Below, piece after piece: positions 8,116-16,873 of a stretch of 64,000 nucleotides of DNA (positions within the stretch are counted from its first letter, which is position 1; the number at the start of each line of letters is the position of its first letter). The DNA is from Alistipes_A hominis. Its GTDB lineage: Bacteria > Bacteroidota > Bacteroidia > Bacteroidales > Rikenellaceae. The stretch is taken from positions 62,001-126,000 of the forward strand of contig NZ_JACOOK010000004.1 of NCBI RefSeq assembly GCF_014288115.1, read 5' to 3'. The notes under the pieces were generated by a model that saw only the letters and a list, made by a program, of their open reading frames with translations, ran no database searches and was not told where the DNA came from. A program made the position numbers and the translations under genes.

Positions 8116-8148
8116 TTTGTGAATAATAAAAAGGATTGCGTACTTTTG
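8116..8148 (+). promoter_or_regulatory. Bacteroidetes-type promoter for the DUF4954 gene
   Basis: TTTG at 8116-8119 and TACTTTTG at 8141-8148 are separated by 21 bp, matching the Bacteroides -33/-7 arrangement. The start codon lies 71 bp downstream. Confidence 0.7.
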
Positions 8149-8218
8149 GAGCGGTTCCGTCCGTTCTGGTAAATGCCGGGCATTTGTCCGGTTCGAATGA
8201 TAAAGCATACGAGATTGC

Positions 8219-10072
8219 ATGGAAGGTAAATCCTATCGGAAATTGACGGAGGCCGAAATCTCCGTTTTGTCGGCCCAGGGGTGTACGTCGGAGAGTTGGG
8301 AGCTGGTCGAAGTGGCGGACGGGTTTCGGCCCGAATTCGTTCGTACAGTACATTTCAGCGGAAGCGTGCGGCTGGGAGGCAACGGTTCGGAGATCCCGTT
8401 GCCCGGCGGCGTGGTGCGCCGTTCCGGGGTTTACCGGGCCGCGTTGCACGACTGTACGGTCGGCGACGACGCGCTGATCTCCAATGTGGGCCGTTACGTC
8501 GCCAATTACGATATCGGCGACCGGGCGGTGATCGAGAATGTCGGCGAGATGATTTGCGACGGGGCAACGGCGTTCGGCAACGGCGTGGAAGTGGCGGCCG
8601 TCAACGAGGCGGGAGGGCGCGAAGTGCCGATATTCGACGGACTGACGGCGCAGATCGCCTATGTGATCGCGATGTACCGTCACCGTCCGCAGACGGTGCG
8701 GCGGATGAATGCGATGATCGCCGGTTATGCCGAACGGCGCGTTTCGCGGCGCGGGACGATCGGCGCGGACAGCCGGATCGTCAATACGCTGTCGCTGTTC
8801 AACGTAGCGGTCGGGGAGTCCGCCGTCGTGGACGGCGCGTCGTCCCTACGCAACGGGACGGTCAACAGCACGCCGCAGTCGCCGTCGACGGTGGGCGCTG
8901 GCGTGACGGCGTCCGATTTCATCCTGGCGTGTTCGGCGCGGGTCGATACGGGTTCGATGCTGCGCCGTTGTTTCGTCGGCGAAGGGGTTGTGATCGAGAA
9001 CGGTTTTTCGGCCGAGAATTCGCTGTTTTTCGCCAACAGCCATTGTAATCACGGCGAAGCGTGCGCGGTGTTCGCCGGGCCTTATACGGTGTCGCATCAC
9101 CGCGCGACGCTGCTGATCGCCGGGTATTTTTCGTTTTTCAACGCCGGCAGCGGGGCCAATCAGAGCAACCACATGTATAAGTCCGGGCCGGTGCATCAGG
9201 GCGTGCATCTGCGCGGGTGTAAGTTCGGCAGCGACGCCTATGTGCTGCTGCCGGCCAGCACCGGCGTTTTTACGATTGTGACCGGACGACACTACAATCA
9301 TCACGATACCGAAAAAATGCCGTTTTCGTACCTGCTCGAAGAGGCGGACGACTCGATTCTGTTGCCGGGGGTCAATCTGCGCAGCTACGGTACTGCGCGG
9401 GATATCGGGAAATGGCCGTCGCGCGACCGGCGGCGGGGCGTGGCGCACGACATCATCCGTTACGAGCTGATGAATCCCTACACTGCGGGCCGGGTGCTCG
9501 ACGCGATCGGCGAGTGCCGCGCGCTGATGGAGAGGTATCCGACCGCTGAAGTGGTGACGTGGAATCGGGTGAAGATCAAGATGCATTCGCTGAAGAAGGG
9601 ACTGATGCTCTATACTCAGGCGTTGCGCGGCTATCTCGGCGAACTGTTTGCCGAAGGGGGCGACGTGCCGCCCGATCCGTCGATGCGGGAATGGATTGAT
9701 TTGGCGGGGATGATTGCGCCGAAAAGCCGGATCGAAGCGCTGCTCGACCGGGTTGATGCCGGAGCGGTGGCCGATACGGACGCTTTCGTCGGGGAACTGG
9801 AAAGTATCGACCGGGATTACGGATCGAACGAGCGGCGGTGGGCGTTGTATGCGCTGGCCGTTTTCCTCGATAAGTCGGAAGACCGGATCACGCCGGACGA
9901 CATCGCGTCGCTGGTCGAACAGGGCGCCAGGGACCGCGCTGCGCTCGCTGCGGCCATCGCACAGGATGCGGGTCGCGATTTCGCCCCGGCCATGTCGGTC
10001 GGCTACGGGATCGACGACGGGGAGCGCCGGGCCGAAGATTTCCGGGCCGTGCGCGGCGAACCGAAAGTATAG
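8219..10072 (+). CDS. DUF4954 family protein (predicted left-handed beta-helix)
   Basis: This 617-aa cytosolic-looking protein (no signal peptide) matches the Bacteroidetes/spirochaete DUF4954 family. Residues 40-370 contain hexapeptide-like turns typical of a left-handed beta-helix (VGDDALISNVG, YDIGDRAVIENVG, IGADSRIVN, VGEGVVIENG). They end in a conserved block with NSHCNHGEA and NQSNHMYKSGPVHQG. The HCNHGE and HYNHHDTEK segments are rich in His/Asp and could bind metal or form an acyl/sugar-transfer site, but no function is established. Residues 400-600 are helical. It lies upstream of der with about 60 bp between; der has its own -7 box, so cotranscription is only partial at best. Confidence 0.85.
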   Translation: MEGKSYRKLTEAEISVLSAQGCTSESWELVEVADGFRPEFVRTVHFSGSVRLGGNGSEIPLPGGVVRRSGVYRAALHDCTVGDDALISNVGRYVANYDIGDRAVIENVGEMICDGATAFGNGVEVAAVNEAGGREVPIFDGLTAQIAYVIAMYRHRPQTVRRMNAMIAGYAERRVSRRGTIGADSRIVNTLSLFNVAVGESAVVDGASSLRNGTVNSTPQSPSTVGAGVTASDFILACSARVDTGSMLRRCFVGEGVVIENGFSAENSLFFANSHCNHGEACAVFAGPYTVSHHRATLLIAGYFSFFNAGSGANQSNHMYKSGPVHQGVHLRGCKFGSDAYVLLPASTGVFTIVTGRHYNHHDTEKMPFSYLLEEADDSILLPGVNLRSYGTARDIGKWPSRDRRRGVAHDIIRYELMNPYTAGRVLDAIGECRALMERYPTAEVVTWNRVKIKMHSLKKGLMLYTQALRGYLGELFAEGGDVPPDPSMREWIDLAGMIAPKSRIEALLDRVDAGAVADTDAFVGELESIDRDYGSNERRWALYALAVFLDKSEDRITPDDIASLVEQGARDRAALAAAIAQDAGRDFAPAMSVGYGIDDGERRAEDFRAVRGEPKV

Positions 10073-10087
10073 TTCCGAAAAAATACC

Positions 10088-10095
10088 TATCTTTG
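10088..10095 (+). promoter_or_regulatory. -7 promoter box for der
   Basis: TATCTTTG lies 40 bp before the der start codon. It begins 16 bp after the DUF4954 stop and supports the start at 10135 rather than 10093. Confidence 0.6.
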
Positions 10096-10134
10096 CCGGT
10101 AACGGGCCAAATCCGGAAATTTTTTACGAAGCAT

Positions 10135-11439
10135 ATGAGTATAGTAGCGATAGTAGGTCGTCCCAACGTCGGGAAAAGCACCCTTTTCAACCGCTTGGTC
10201 GGGATGCGCAAAGCGATCGTCAACGATTCGGCGGGCACCACGCGCGACCGGCATTACGGTACGACCGACTGGTGCGGCCGCGAGTTTTCCGTAATCGACA
10301 CCGGCGGGTATGCCATGGGGGGAGAGGATATTTTCGAGGCCGAGATCCGCAAGCAGGTGGTGTTGGCGATCGAGGAGGCCGACGTAATCCTGTTTCTCGT
10401 GGAGGTGTCTACCGGGATTACCGACCTGGATATGGTGATGGCCGACCTGCTTCGGCGCTCTTCGAAAAAAGTGATCCTCGTGGTCAACAAGATCGACAAC
10501 AACGACCAGATATACTCCTCGCACGAGTTCTACGCGTTGGGACTCGGCGACCCGTACTGCATTTCGGCGATGAGCGGCAGCGGAACCGGCGAAGTGATGG
10601 ATGCGGTGATCGCGGCGCTGCCCGAGGATGCCGGGGCGGAGCAGGCGGACGACCTGCCGAAGTTTGCCGTGATCGGGCGTCCGAACGTTGGCAAGTCGTC
10701 GCTGACGAATGCCCTGCTCGACACCGAGCGCAACATCGTGACGCCGGTCGCCGGGACGACCCGCGATTCGATCTTGTCGCGCTACAACAAGTTCGGTATG
10801 GATTTTTACCTGATCGACACGGCCGGGCTGCGCAAAAAGGCGAAGGTGACCGAAGATCTCGAATTCTACTCGGTGCTGCGTTCGATCCGTTCGATCGAAT
10901 CGTCCGACGTCTGCATTTTGATGCTCGACGCGACGGCCGGTATCGAGGCGCAGGATCTGAATATTTTCAACCTGGTCGTCCGTAACAAGAAGGGGTGCGT
11001 GATCGTGGTCAACAAGTGGGACCTGATCGAGAAGGAGAGCAACACGATGAAGGAGTTCGCCGAAGCGATCCGCCGGCGGATCGCCCCGTTCAGCGACGTG
11101 CCGATCGTCTTCACGTCGGTGCCGAACAAACAGCGTATCCTCGACGTGCTGCAAACGGCCATGCGGGTTTACTATTCGCGGATACGCAAGATCCCGACCT
11201 CGGCGCTGAACGAATACCTGCTGCCGATTATCGAGGAGACGCCGCCGCCGTCTACCAAAGGGAAATATATCCGGATCAAATACGTTACGCAGTTGGCGTC
11301 GCCCACGCCGTCGTTTGCGTTTTTCGTCAACCTGCCTCAGTACATCAAAGAGGGGTACCGCCGTTTTCTGGAGAATAAGATCCGCGAACGATGGGACTTC
11401 GAGGGAGTGCCGATCCAGATCTTTTTCCGCCAGAAATAA
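10135..11439 (+). CDS. der: Ribosome biogenesis GTPase Der (EngA)
   Basis: Der is an essential GTPase with two tandem G domains and a KH-like C-terminal domain that acts in late 50S subunit assembly. Both P-loops are visible (GRPNVGKSTLF near residue 9 and GRPNVGKSSLT near 180), with DTGG and DTAG G3 motifs and NKID and NKWD G4 motifs. The KH-like domain occupies about 350-434. The length of 434 aa is typical. The start MSIVAIVG at 10135 matches family N-termini; the in-frame extension would overlap the promoter box. Confidence 0.97.
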   Translation: MSIVAIVGRPNVGKSTLFNRLVGMRKAIVNDSAGTTRDRHYGTTDWCGREFSVIDTGGYAMGGEDIFEAEIRKQVVLAIEEADVILFLVEVSTGITDLDMVMADLLRRSSKKVILVVNKIDNNDQIYSSHEFYALGLGDPYCISAMSGSGTGEVMDAVIAALPEDAGAEQADDLPKFAVIGRPNVGKSSLTNALLDTERNIVTPVAGTTRDSILSRYNKFGMDFYLIDTAGLRKKAKVTEDLEFYSVLRSIRSIESSDVCILMLDATAGIEAQDLNIFNLVVRNKKGCVIVVNKWDLIEKESNTMKEFAEAIRRRIAPFSDVPIVFTSVPNKQRILDVLQTAMRVYYSRIRKIPTSALNEYLLPIIEETPPPSTKGKYIRIKYVTQLASPTPSFAFFVNLPQYIKEGYRRFLENKIRERWDFEGVPIQIFFRQK

Positions 11440-11474
11440 AGCGGGCATTTTCACCAATGATACCGTTCGCATTC

Positions 11475-13067
11475 ATGAAAAAATCAGTTTGCTTGTTGGC
11501 AGTTTGCTGCGCGGCCTGTTCGCTGGCCGCCCAGGTGCCTGTATGGAACAATCCGTCGGTCGGCGGCGAAGGCAAAGCCGATTCGCGCCCCGAGTTTATC
11601 AGTTATCCGACCCGTGAAGCGGGCGAGACCGGCGATCCGGCCAATGCGCCGCACTACGTGTCGCTCGCCGGCAAGTGGCGGGCGATTGTTTCGACTACGC
11701 GGCAGGGCGGCGAGCCCGGTTTCTACAAACCCGCCTTTACATCGACGGCCTGGCAGGAGGTCGACGTACCCAACACGTCGGTCGTGCAGGGGCTTTCCCC
11801 GCTGGAGGCGCTGACGCCGCCGCAGCTGCCGGCCGAGATTCCGCTGGTGCAGTACCGGGCGGTAATCGACGTGCCGTACCTGTGGCTCGACCGGGATATG
11901 TTCATCCATGTGGAAGGGGTCGGCGGAGCCTATACGGTGTATGTCAACGACCGGCGCATCGGATACAGCGACGACAGCCGTACGCCGACCGAATTTCCGA
12001 TCTCGGAAGCCGTTACCGACGGGGTGAACACGATCGGGATCGAAGTTTACGGTTATTCGACCGGCAACTGGATGGAGACGCTGCTGCCGCAGTTGCAACC
12101 CGGGAGTCTCGGCGGGGTGTACGTCTATTCGCAGCCCAAGCTGCGGATCGAGGATTTCGTGATCCGGACGCAGAGCGATACGACGAAAGTGCACGGCTGG
12201 GTCGATTTCGCCGTCGTGATGTCGAACTCGTACCGCAGCGCCGAGAAAATCACGTTCGGCTACGATATTTATTCGCCGACCGGCAAGCTGCTTACCTACA
12301 ACCTGATCGATACGGAGATTCCCGGCAACAGCACCGATACGCTGGCCTGCCGCGAAGTGCTCGAAAATATCTGGAAAAGCACGGCCTGGTCGCCCGAACG
12401 GCCGAGCCTGTACAAGCTGATGCTCTACACCCGGCGGGACGGCCGGATCACCGAATACATTCCGTTGAAATTCGGGTTCAATCACGCGGAACTGCGCGAC
12501 GGCGAACTGTGGATCAACGATAAGAAGGCCGAACTGTCGGCGGTCGATTACGATGCTGCGGCCGATGCCGCCGCGACCGAACGGCAGTTGAAGATACTGA
12601 AAAACCAGCGGGTAAATACGCTTTGCGTCAGCTACCCGCAGCCGCACTGGTTTTACGAATTGTGCGACCGGATCGGATTTTACGTGATCGACCAGGCCAA
12701 CATCAACGCCGGGTTCAGGAAAGACGACCGGAACGTGGGCGGTTCGGTGGCTAACGATCCCGCTTTCCTGCCGCAGTTCATCGACCGGGTGGCGGGTATG
12801 CAGGGACGCAGTAAAAACTACACGTCGGTGATCGCCCTGTCGATGGGCGGAATGTCCGGCAACGGTTATAACATGTACAAGGCTTACCAGTGGCTCAAAG
12901 GGGCCGATTCGTTGCATCATGTCACCTACCGCGACGTGCAGGGCGAGTGGAACAGCGATTTTCCGTTCCCGCAAGTGCGGGATGCAAAAACCCTGCTGGA
13001 TGCCGCACCGGCGCCGGCGGCCCGTTCCAAAACGGCCGTTAAACCCAAAAGCGCCGCTCGCCGATGA
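11475..13067 (+). CDS. Secreted, truncated GH2-like pseudoenzyme
   Basis: This 530-aa protein has a signal peptide (CLLAVCCAACSLAAQ) and the N-terminal layout of GH2 beta-galactosidases: a sugar-binding jelly roll (about 60-220), an Ig-like domain (220-345) and the start of the TIM barrel (365-500). True GH2 galactosidases run to about 1000 aa; this one stops soon after the barrel's acid/base strand. At that strand the expected S-L-G-N-E-A-G-N-G reads SMGGMSGNG (456-464), so the catalytic Glu is replaced by Met, and DEANIE reads DQANIN. It is therefore very unlikely to be a hydrolase. The C-terminus is a low-complexity Ala/Lys/Arg/Pro tail that overlaps rlmH by 4 bp. MIPFAFMKK at 11457 is an alternative start. 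Confidence 0.8.
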   Translation: MKKSVCLLAVCCAACSLAAQVPVWNNPSVGGEGKADSRPEFISYPTREAGETGDPANAPHYVSLAGKWRAIVSTTRQGGEPGFYKPAFTSTAWQEVDVPNTSVVQGLSPLEALTPPQLPAEIPLVQYRAVIDVPYLWLDRDMFIHVEGVGGAYTVYVNDRRIGYSDDSRTPTEFPISEAVTDGVNTIGIEVYGYSTGNWMETLLPQLQPGSLGGVYVYSQPKLRIEDFVIRTQSDTTKVHGWVDFAVVMSNSYRSAEKITFGYDIYSPTGKLLTYNLIDTEIPGNSTDTLACREVLENIWKSTAWSPERPSLYKLMLYTRRDGRITEYIPLKFGFNHAELRDGELWINDKKAELSAVDYDAAADAAATERQLKILKNQRVNTLCVSYPQPHWFYELCDRIGFYVIDQANINAGFRKDDRNVGGSVANDPAFLPQFIDRVAGMQGRSKNYTSVIALSMGGMSGNGYNMYKAYQWLKGADSLHHVTYRDVQGEWNSDFPFPQVRDAKTLLDAAPAPAARSKTAVKPKSAARR

Positions 13068-13537
13068 ACATCGATTTGCTGGTGGTCGGCAAGACGGATT
13101 CCGCCGAAATACAGAGCCTTGTCGCGACGTACCTGAAACGGCTGAATTTTTATACCCGGGTGACGCTCGTCACGCTGCCCGACCTGAAAAATACGCGCAA
13201 CATCTCGGCCGAAAGCCAGAAACGGCAGGAAGGCGAGCTGCTGATGCGGCAGTTCGCCGACGGCGATTACGTGGTGTTGCTGGACGAAAAGGGAGCCGAA
13301 ATGCGATCGGTCGAGTTTTCGATGTGGTTGCAAAAGCGGATGAACAGCGGCGTCCGTCGGCTTTGTTTCGTGATCGGCGGCCCTTACGGTTTTTCGAAAA
13401 CGGTCTACGACCGGGCCGACGAAAGCATATCGTTGTCGCGGATGACCTTTTCGCACCAGATCATCCGCGCGATTTTCGCCGAACAGCTTTACCGCGCTTT
13501 CACGATCATCCGCAACGAGCCTTATCATCACGAGTAG
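13064..13537 (+). CDS. rlmH: 23S rRNA (pseudouridine1915-N3)-methyltransferase RlmH
   Basis: RlmH is a SPOUT-class methyltransferase that methylates pseudouridine 1915 in helix 69 of 23S rRNA on assembled 70S ribosomes. The protein is 157 aa. It shows the expected elements: LLDEKGAEMRSVEFS, the SAM-binding knot loop FVIGGPYGFSKTVYDRA, and the C-terminal LSRMTFSHQIIRAIFAEQLYRAFTI...PYHHE. The start overlaps the stop of the GH2-like gene (ATGA), so the two are probably translationally coupled. Confidence 0.97.
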   Translation: MNIDLLVVGKTDSAEIQSLVATYLKRLNFYTRVTLVTLPDLKNTRNISAESQKRQEGELLMRQFADGDYVVLLDEKGAEMRSVEFSMWLQKRMNSGVRRLCFVIGGPYGFSKTVYDRADESISLSRMTFSHQIIRAIFAEQLYRAFTIIRNEPYHHE

Positions 13538-13584
13538 ACGGGGATTCCGGAAGTGTCCGGACGGCGTGCCGGTTTCGACCGGGC

Positions 13585-14898
13585 TTATTTCTCCGCGGCT
13601 ACGTACATTTGGCTGAAATTGATCGTCACTTTGCGGAATTGCCGGATAAAATCCATGCCGAGTACGCCGTCCCCGCTTTGTCCCGTACGGGAAGGGCCGT
13701 TTTCGGCTGTTTCCACAATCATGTTGTCGATTCCGATCTCCGAACCGCACGTCCGTAACGGAAATCCGGGCAGGCGGTAAACCGTTGCGGTGTACAGATC
13801 CATGCCGCCGACCAGCACGGTGTCCGGCGCGCCTTCTGTCTCTATCCTCTCTTTGTGTTTCCTATAATACGAAGGATACATGCCGCCCGTGGAGTTTCCC
13901 GTGTCGAAGAGCATCAGCAGCCGCTCGTCGCCCGACCAGGCTTCGAGGTAAGGGTCTCCTCCGTTCATCAATACGAGGTTCTTTTCCGGCAGAGGGGAGG
14001 GCGTGGGCGTGGCCGGGAAAACGGTTTTCTTCTTTTTCGGGTAGATCTGCACCTCTCCGACCGCTATCAGAAGGTCGCGTCCCAGGATCGCGTCTATGTA
14101 TAGCAGCGTGTCTACTGCGGGATTCGGCGGAAGTACGGCGACCACGGGGTTTTTGTATACGATGTTCCCGACACAAAGGCTGTCGGCGATTGCGAGGCTC
14201 CCCAGGCGGGAGCCTATTCCGTCGATTCGGATCGAATCGCAGATCGTTCGCAGTCCGAGTTCGTCGGCCAGGCGTTGCGAAATTGCCGTCGTCCCGGTTC
14301 CTGTGTCGAGCGTGAACGGGTAAGTTTTGCCGTTGATTGCGACCGGAACGGACAAGTGGGCTCCTTCAGTACGGCCTTTGACGACGACGGGCCGAATCGC
14401 CAGCGGCAGCCGTACGTCGCGTTCGGGACGAACGATCTCCGGCGCCGGGGCGTCGCGCAGCCCGTTCAGGATTCTGGACATTTGCAGGTGCTCGGGGAAT
14501 CGGGAGATATCCATCGTAGCCGACAGGTAGCGCAAAAAGCTGTCGAGATAGTCCGCCGCCGCCGCGTATTTCTTATTGAGCCGCATCGCTTCGCAGCGGA
14601 AAAGCACCATGTTCGGAATATTCGAGAAACTCATGTTTACCAGCAGGGGGCCCATCAGCGTGTCGAGTGCGCCCAGCGCCTGTCGGGGGCGGTTGAAAGA
14701 GCAGTCCAGTAAGGACTGCGTCATATACCGCAGACACGGATCCCGGATGCTGTCTTTTATTTCGGGAAATATTTTTTCGAGCGTAAGCCAATCCTGACGG
14801 TTGAACAGGTCGGCGACGTTCTCGTCCGGCGGTTGCGCCGAAACGAAAACGGACGAGGAAGCGATCGTCATCGCCAGGAGAAATTTCGGAAATTTCAT
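13585..14898 (-). CDS. Secreted retropepsin-like aspartic protease with two DTG motifs
   Basis: This 437-aa protein has an N-terminal signal peptide (MKFPKFLLAMTIASSSVFVSAQ). Residues 30-160 are helical and look TPR-like. The protease region has a first active-site motif FTLDTGTGTTAI at about 195-206, with a following hydrophobic-hydrophobic-Gly flap (ILGRDLL near 270). A second motif, LMLFDTGNSTGGMY, lies near 325-338 with a partner VLGMDFI near 415. Most bacterial retropepsin-like proteins carry one DTG and dimerise. Two DTG lobes in one chain suggest an intramolecular pepsin-like dimer. Substrate unknown; periplasmic action is likely. Confidence 0.8.
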   Translation of the reverse strand: MKFPKFLLAMTIASSSVFVSAQPPDENVADLFNRQDWLTLEKIFPEIKDSIRDPCLRYMTQSLLDCSFNRPRQALGALDTLMGPLLVNMSFSNIPNMVLFRCEAMRLNKKYAAAADYLDSFLRYLSATMDISRFPEHLQMSRILNGLRDAPAPEIVRPERDVRLPLAIRPVVVKGRTEGAHLSVPVAINGKTYPFTLDTGTGTTAISQRLADELGLRTICDSIRIDGIGSRLGSLAIADSLCVGNIVYKNPVVAVLPPNPAVDTLLYIDAILGRDLLIAVGEVQIYPKKKKTVFPATPTPSPLPEKNLVLMNGGDPYLEAWSGDERLLMLFDTGNSTGGMYPSYYRKHKERIETEGAPDTVLVGGMDLYTATVYRLPGFPLRTCGSEIGIDNMIVETAENGPSRTGQSGDGVLGMDFIRQFRKVTINFSQMYVAAEK

Positions 14899-14964
14899 GG
14901 TATTCGGCAGTTATTTACGGCAATTTAATGAATAAAACGGGAATAATCGTCCGGATGCCGAAAT

Positions 14965-14996
14965 AAAAATCGCCGTCCGTTGGGACGGCGATTTTT
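14965..14996. terminator. Intrinsic terminator after gltX
   Basis: A 14-bp perfect stem (AAAAATCGCCGTCC / GGACGGCGATTTTT) with a 4-nt loop lies between gltX and the protease gene, both leftward. A second GC-rich hairpin (arms 15027-15036 and 15059-15068) lies closer to the gltX stop. Confidence 0.85.
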
Positions 14997-15088
14997 GGGA
15001 AAACGGAATTTTTCGGTCGGATTACGCGGCAGCGCGGCCGATCGTCCGGAGACGGAAACGCGCTGCCGGTACGATCAAAAACGGTCGG

Positions 15089-16618
15089 TTATCGCAGCGT
15101 TTCGAGCGCTTTGTCGATACGGCGCAGGGTCTCTTCCTTGCCGATGATCTCGCAGATGTCGAGGATGCTCGGGCCGGAGCTCGTACCTACGATGGCCAGT
15201 CGGAACGAGTTCATCACCTGTCCCATCGGATATTCGTTTTGCGCGATCCATTCGAATACGATTTTTTCGGTGTTCTCTTTCGAGAAGTCGTCGATCCCTG
15301 CCAGCAGCGTCCGCAGTGCTGCGATCCGCGTCGGATTTTCGCCTTTCCAGAATTTGGCGGTCGATTTGGGGTCGTATTGCTCCGGCGCGACGAACATGAA
15401 CGAGGTTAGATTCCAGAAATCGCTGACGAATGTCGCGCGCTGTTTGATCAGCGCGATCACCCGGGCCGTTTTGGCGGCCGGGGCGTCCACCCCTTTCGCC
15501 TTCAGGATCGGGGCGTACAGCGCGGCCAGTTCCGCATCGGATTTGGCGTGCAGGTACTGGGCGTTGAACCAGTGCGCTTTTTCCGGGTTGAACCGGGCGC
15601 CGCTCTTGCTGACGCGTTCGAGCGAGAAGGCGCCGATCAGTTCGTCCATCGAGAAGATCTCCTGGTCGGTTCCCGGATTCCAGCCCAGCAGTGCCAGCAT
15701 GTTGACGAATGCTTCCGGAAAATACCCGTCTTCGCGGTAGCCGTGCGAGGTCTCGCCTTCGGGCGACGTCCATTGCAGCGGGAATACCGGGAATCCCATC
15801 TTGTCGCCGTCGCGCTTGCTCAGCTTGCCGCCGCCGGTAGGTTTCAGCAGCAGCGGCAGGTGGGCGAATTCGGGCTGCGTGTCGCTCCAGCCGAGCGCGC
15901 GGTACAGCAAGTAGTGCAACGGCAGCGACGGCAGCCACTCTTCGCCGCGAATCACATGCGAAATCTCCATCAGGTGATCGTCGACGATGTTGGCCAGGTG
16001 GTAGGTCGGCAGCGCATCGGCCGATTTGTAGAGCACCTTGTCGTCCAGCGTCGAAGTGTGTACCGTCACGTCGCCGCGAATCAGGTCGTGCATCCGCACC
16101 TCCTCGTTTTCGGGCATTTTGAAACGGATCACCCACTGGTCGCCCGCGGCGATGCGGCGTTTGACCTCTTCGTCCGACAGGGCCAGCGACGTGGCCAGCC
16201 GGGTGCGCACTTCGTAATTGTACGCGAACGTTTTGCCGGCTGCTTCGGCTTCCGCGCGGATCGCGTTCAGTTCGTCGGGCGTGTCGAAAGCGTAATAAGC
16301 GTCGCCCGATCCGACCAGTTGCAAGGCGTATTTCAGGTAGATCTCTTTGCGCTCGCTCTGGCGGTACGGGGCGTGAGGGCCTCCCTCGTTGATGCCTTCG
16401 TCGATCGTGATGCCGCACCATTTGAGCGACTCCATGATATAGCTCTCCGCTCCCGGTACGAATCGGTGCGAATCGGTGTCTTCGATGCGAAGGATAAAGT
16501 CGCCGCCGTGCTGGCGCGCGAAAAGGTAGTTGTACAGCGCCGTGCGGACGCCTCCCATATGCAGGGGGCCGGTAGGACTCGGCGCAAAACGGACTCTGAC
16601 TTTTTTATTGCAAGACAT
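15089..16618 (-). CDS. gltX: Glutamyl-tRNA synthetase
   Basis: A class I aminoacyl-tRNA synthetase that charges tRNA-Glu. The 509-aa protein has the HIGH-type motif within FAPSPTGPLHMGGVRTAL near its N-terminus and a KMSKS-type KLSKRDGDKMG near residue 253, with the anticodon-binding domain in the C-terminal 180 residues. The start MSCNKKVRVRFAPSP at 16618 is preferred over a 15-residue extension without family similarity. Confidence 0.97.
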   Translation of the reverse strand: MSCNKKVRVRFAPSPTGPLHMGGVRTALYNYLFARQHGGDFILRIEDTDSHRFVPGAESYIMESLKWCGITIDEGINEGGPHAPYRQSERKEIYLKYALQLVGSGDAYYAFDTPDELNAIRAEAEAAGKTFAYNYEVRTRLATSLALSDEEVKRRIAAGDQWVIRFKMPENEEVRMHDLIRGDVTVHTSTLDDKVLYKSADALPTYHLANIVDDHLMEISHVIRGEEWLPSLPLHYLLYRALGWSDTQPEFAHLPLLLKPTGGGKLSKRDGDKMGFPVFPLQWTSPEGETSHGYREDGYFPEAFVNMLALLGWNPGTDQEIFSMDELIGAFSLERVSKSGARFNPEKAHWFNAQYLHAKSDAELAALYAPILKAKGVDAPAAKTARVIALIKQRATFVSDFWNLTSFMFVAPEQYDPKSTAKFWKGENPTRIAALRTLLAGIDDFSKENTEKIVFEWIAQNEYPMGQVMNSFRLAIVGTSSGPSILDICEIIGKEETLRRIDKALETLR

Positions 16619-16745
16619 ATTTTTAGAAATTGTTTTTGCGGGATGACGATGTGGACGGCACATGCTGCGGTCTGTCGCGACGCGTGTCGCCGGCCGATTC
16701 CGGTTCGGCGTGGTTTACACGGTTTTACTCCGGATCGACCGCCTG

Positions 16746-16753
16746 CAAAGATA
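16746..16753 (-). promoter_or_regulatory. -7 promoter box upstream of gltX
   Basis: TATCTTTG on the minus strand lies 128 bp before gltX, implying an untranslated leader of roughly 120 nt. I see no terminator hairpin within that leader. Confidence 0.5.
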
Positions 16754-16873
16754 GGAAATCTATTCGAAAGAGTTTTGGATCGGGAGGGTTTTATTTGCTA
16801 TGTCGTTGCAGGGAGGCCGGTTCGCCGGGGGGCGTTTCCGGGAAACGTACTTTTATCCCGGATGGCATAACTT

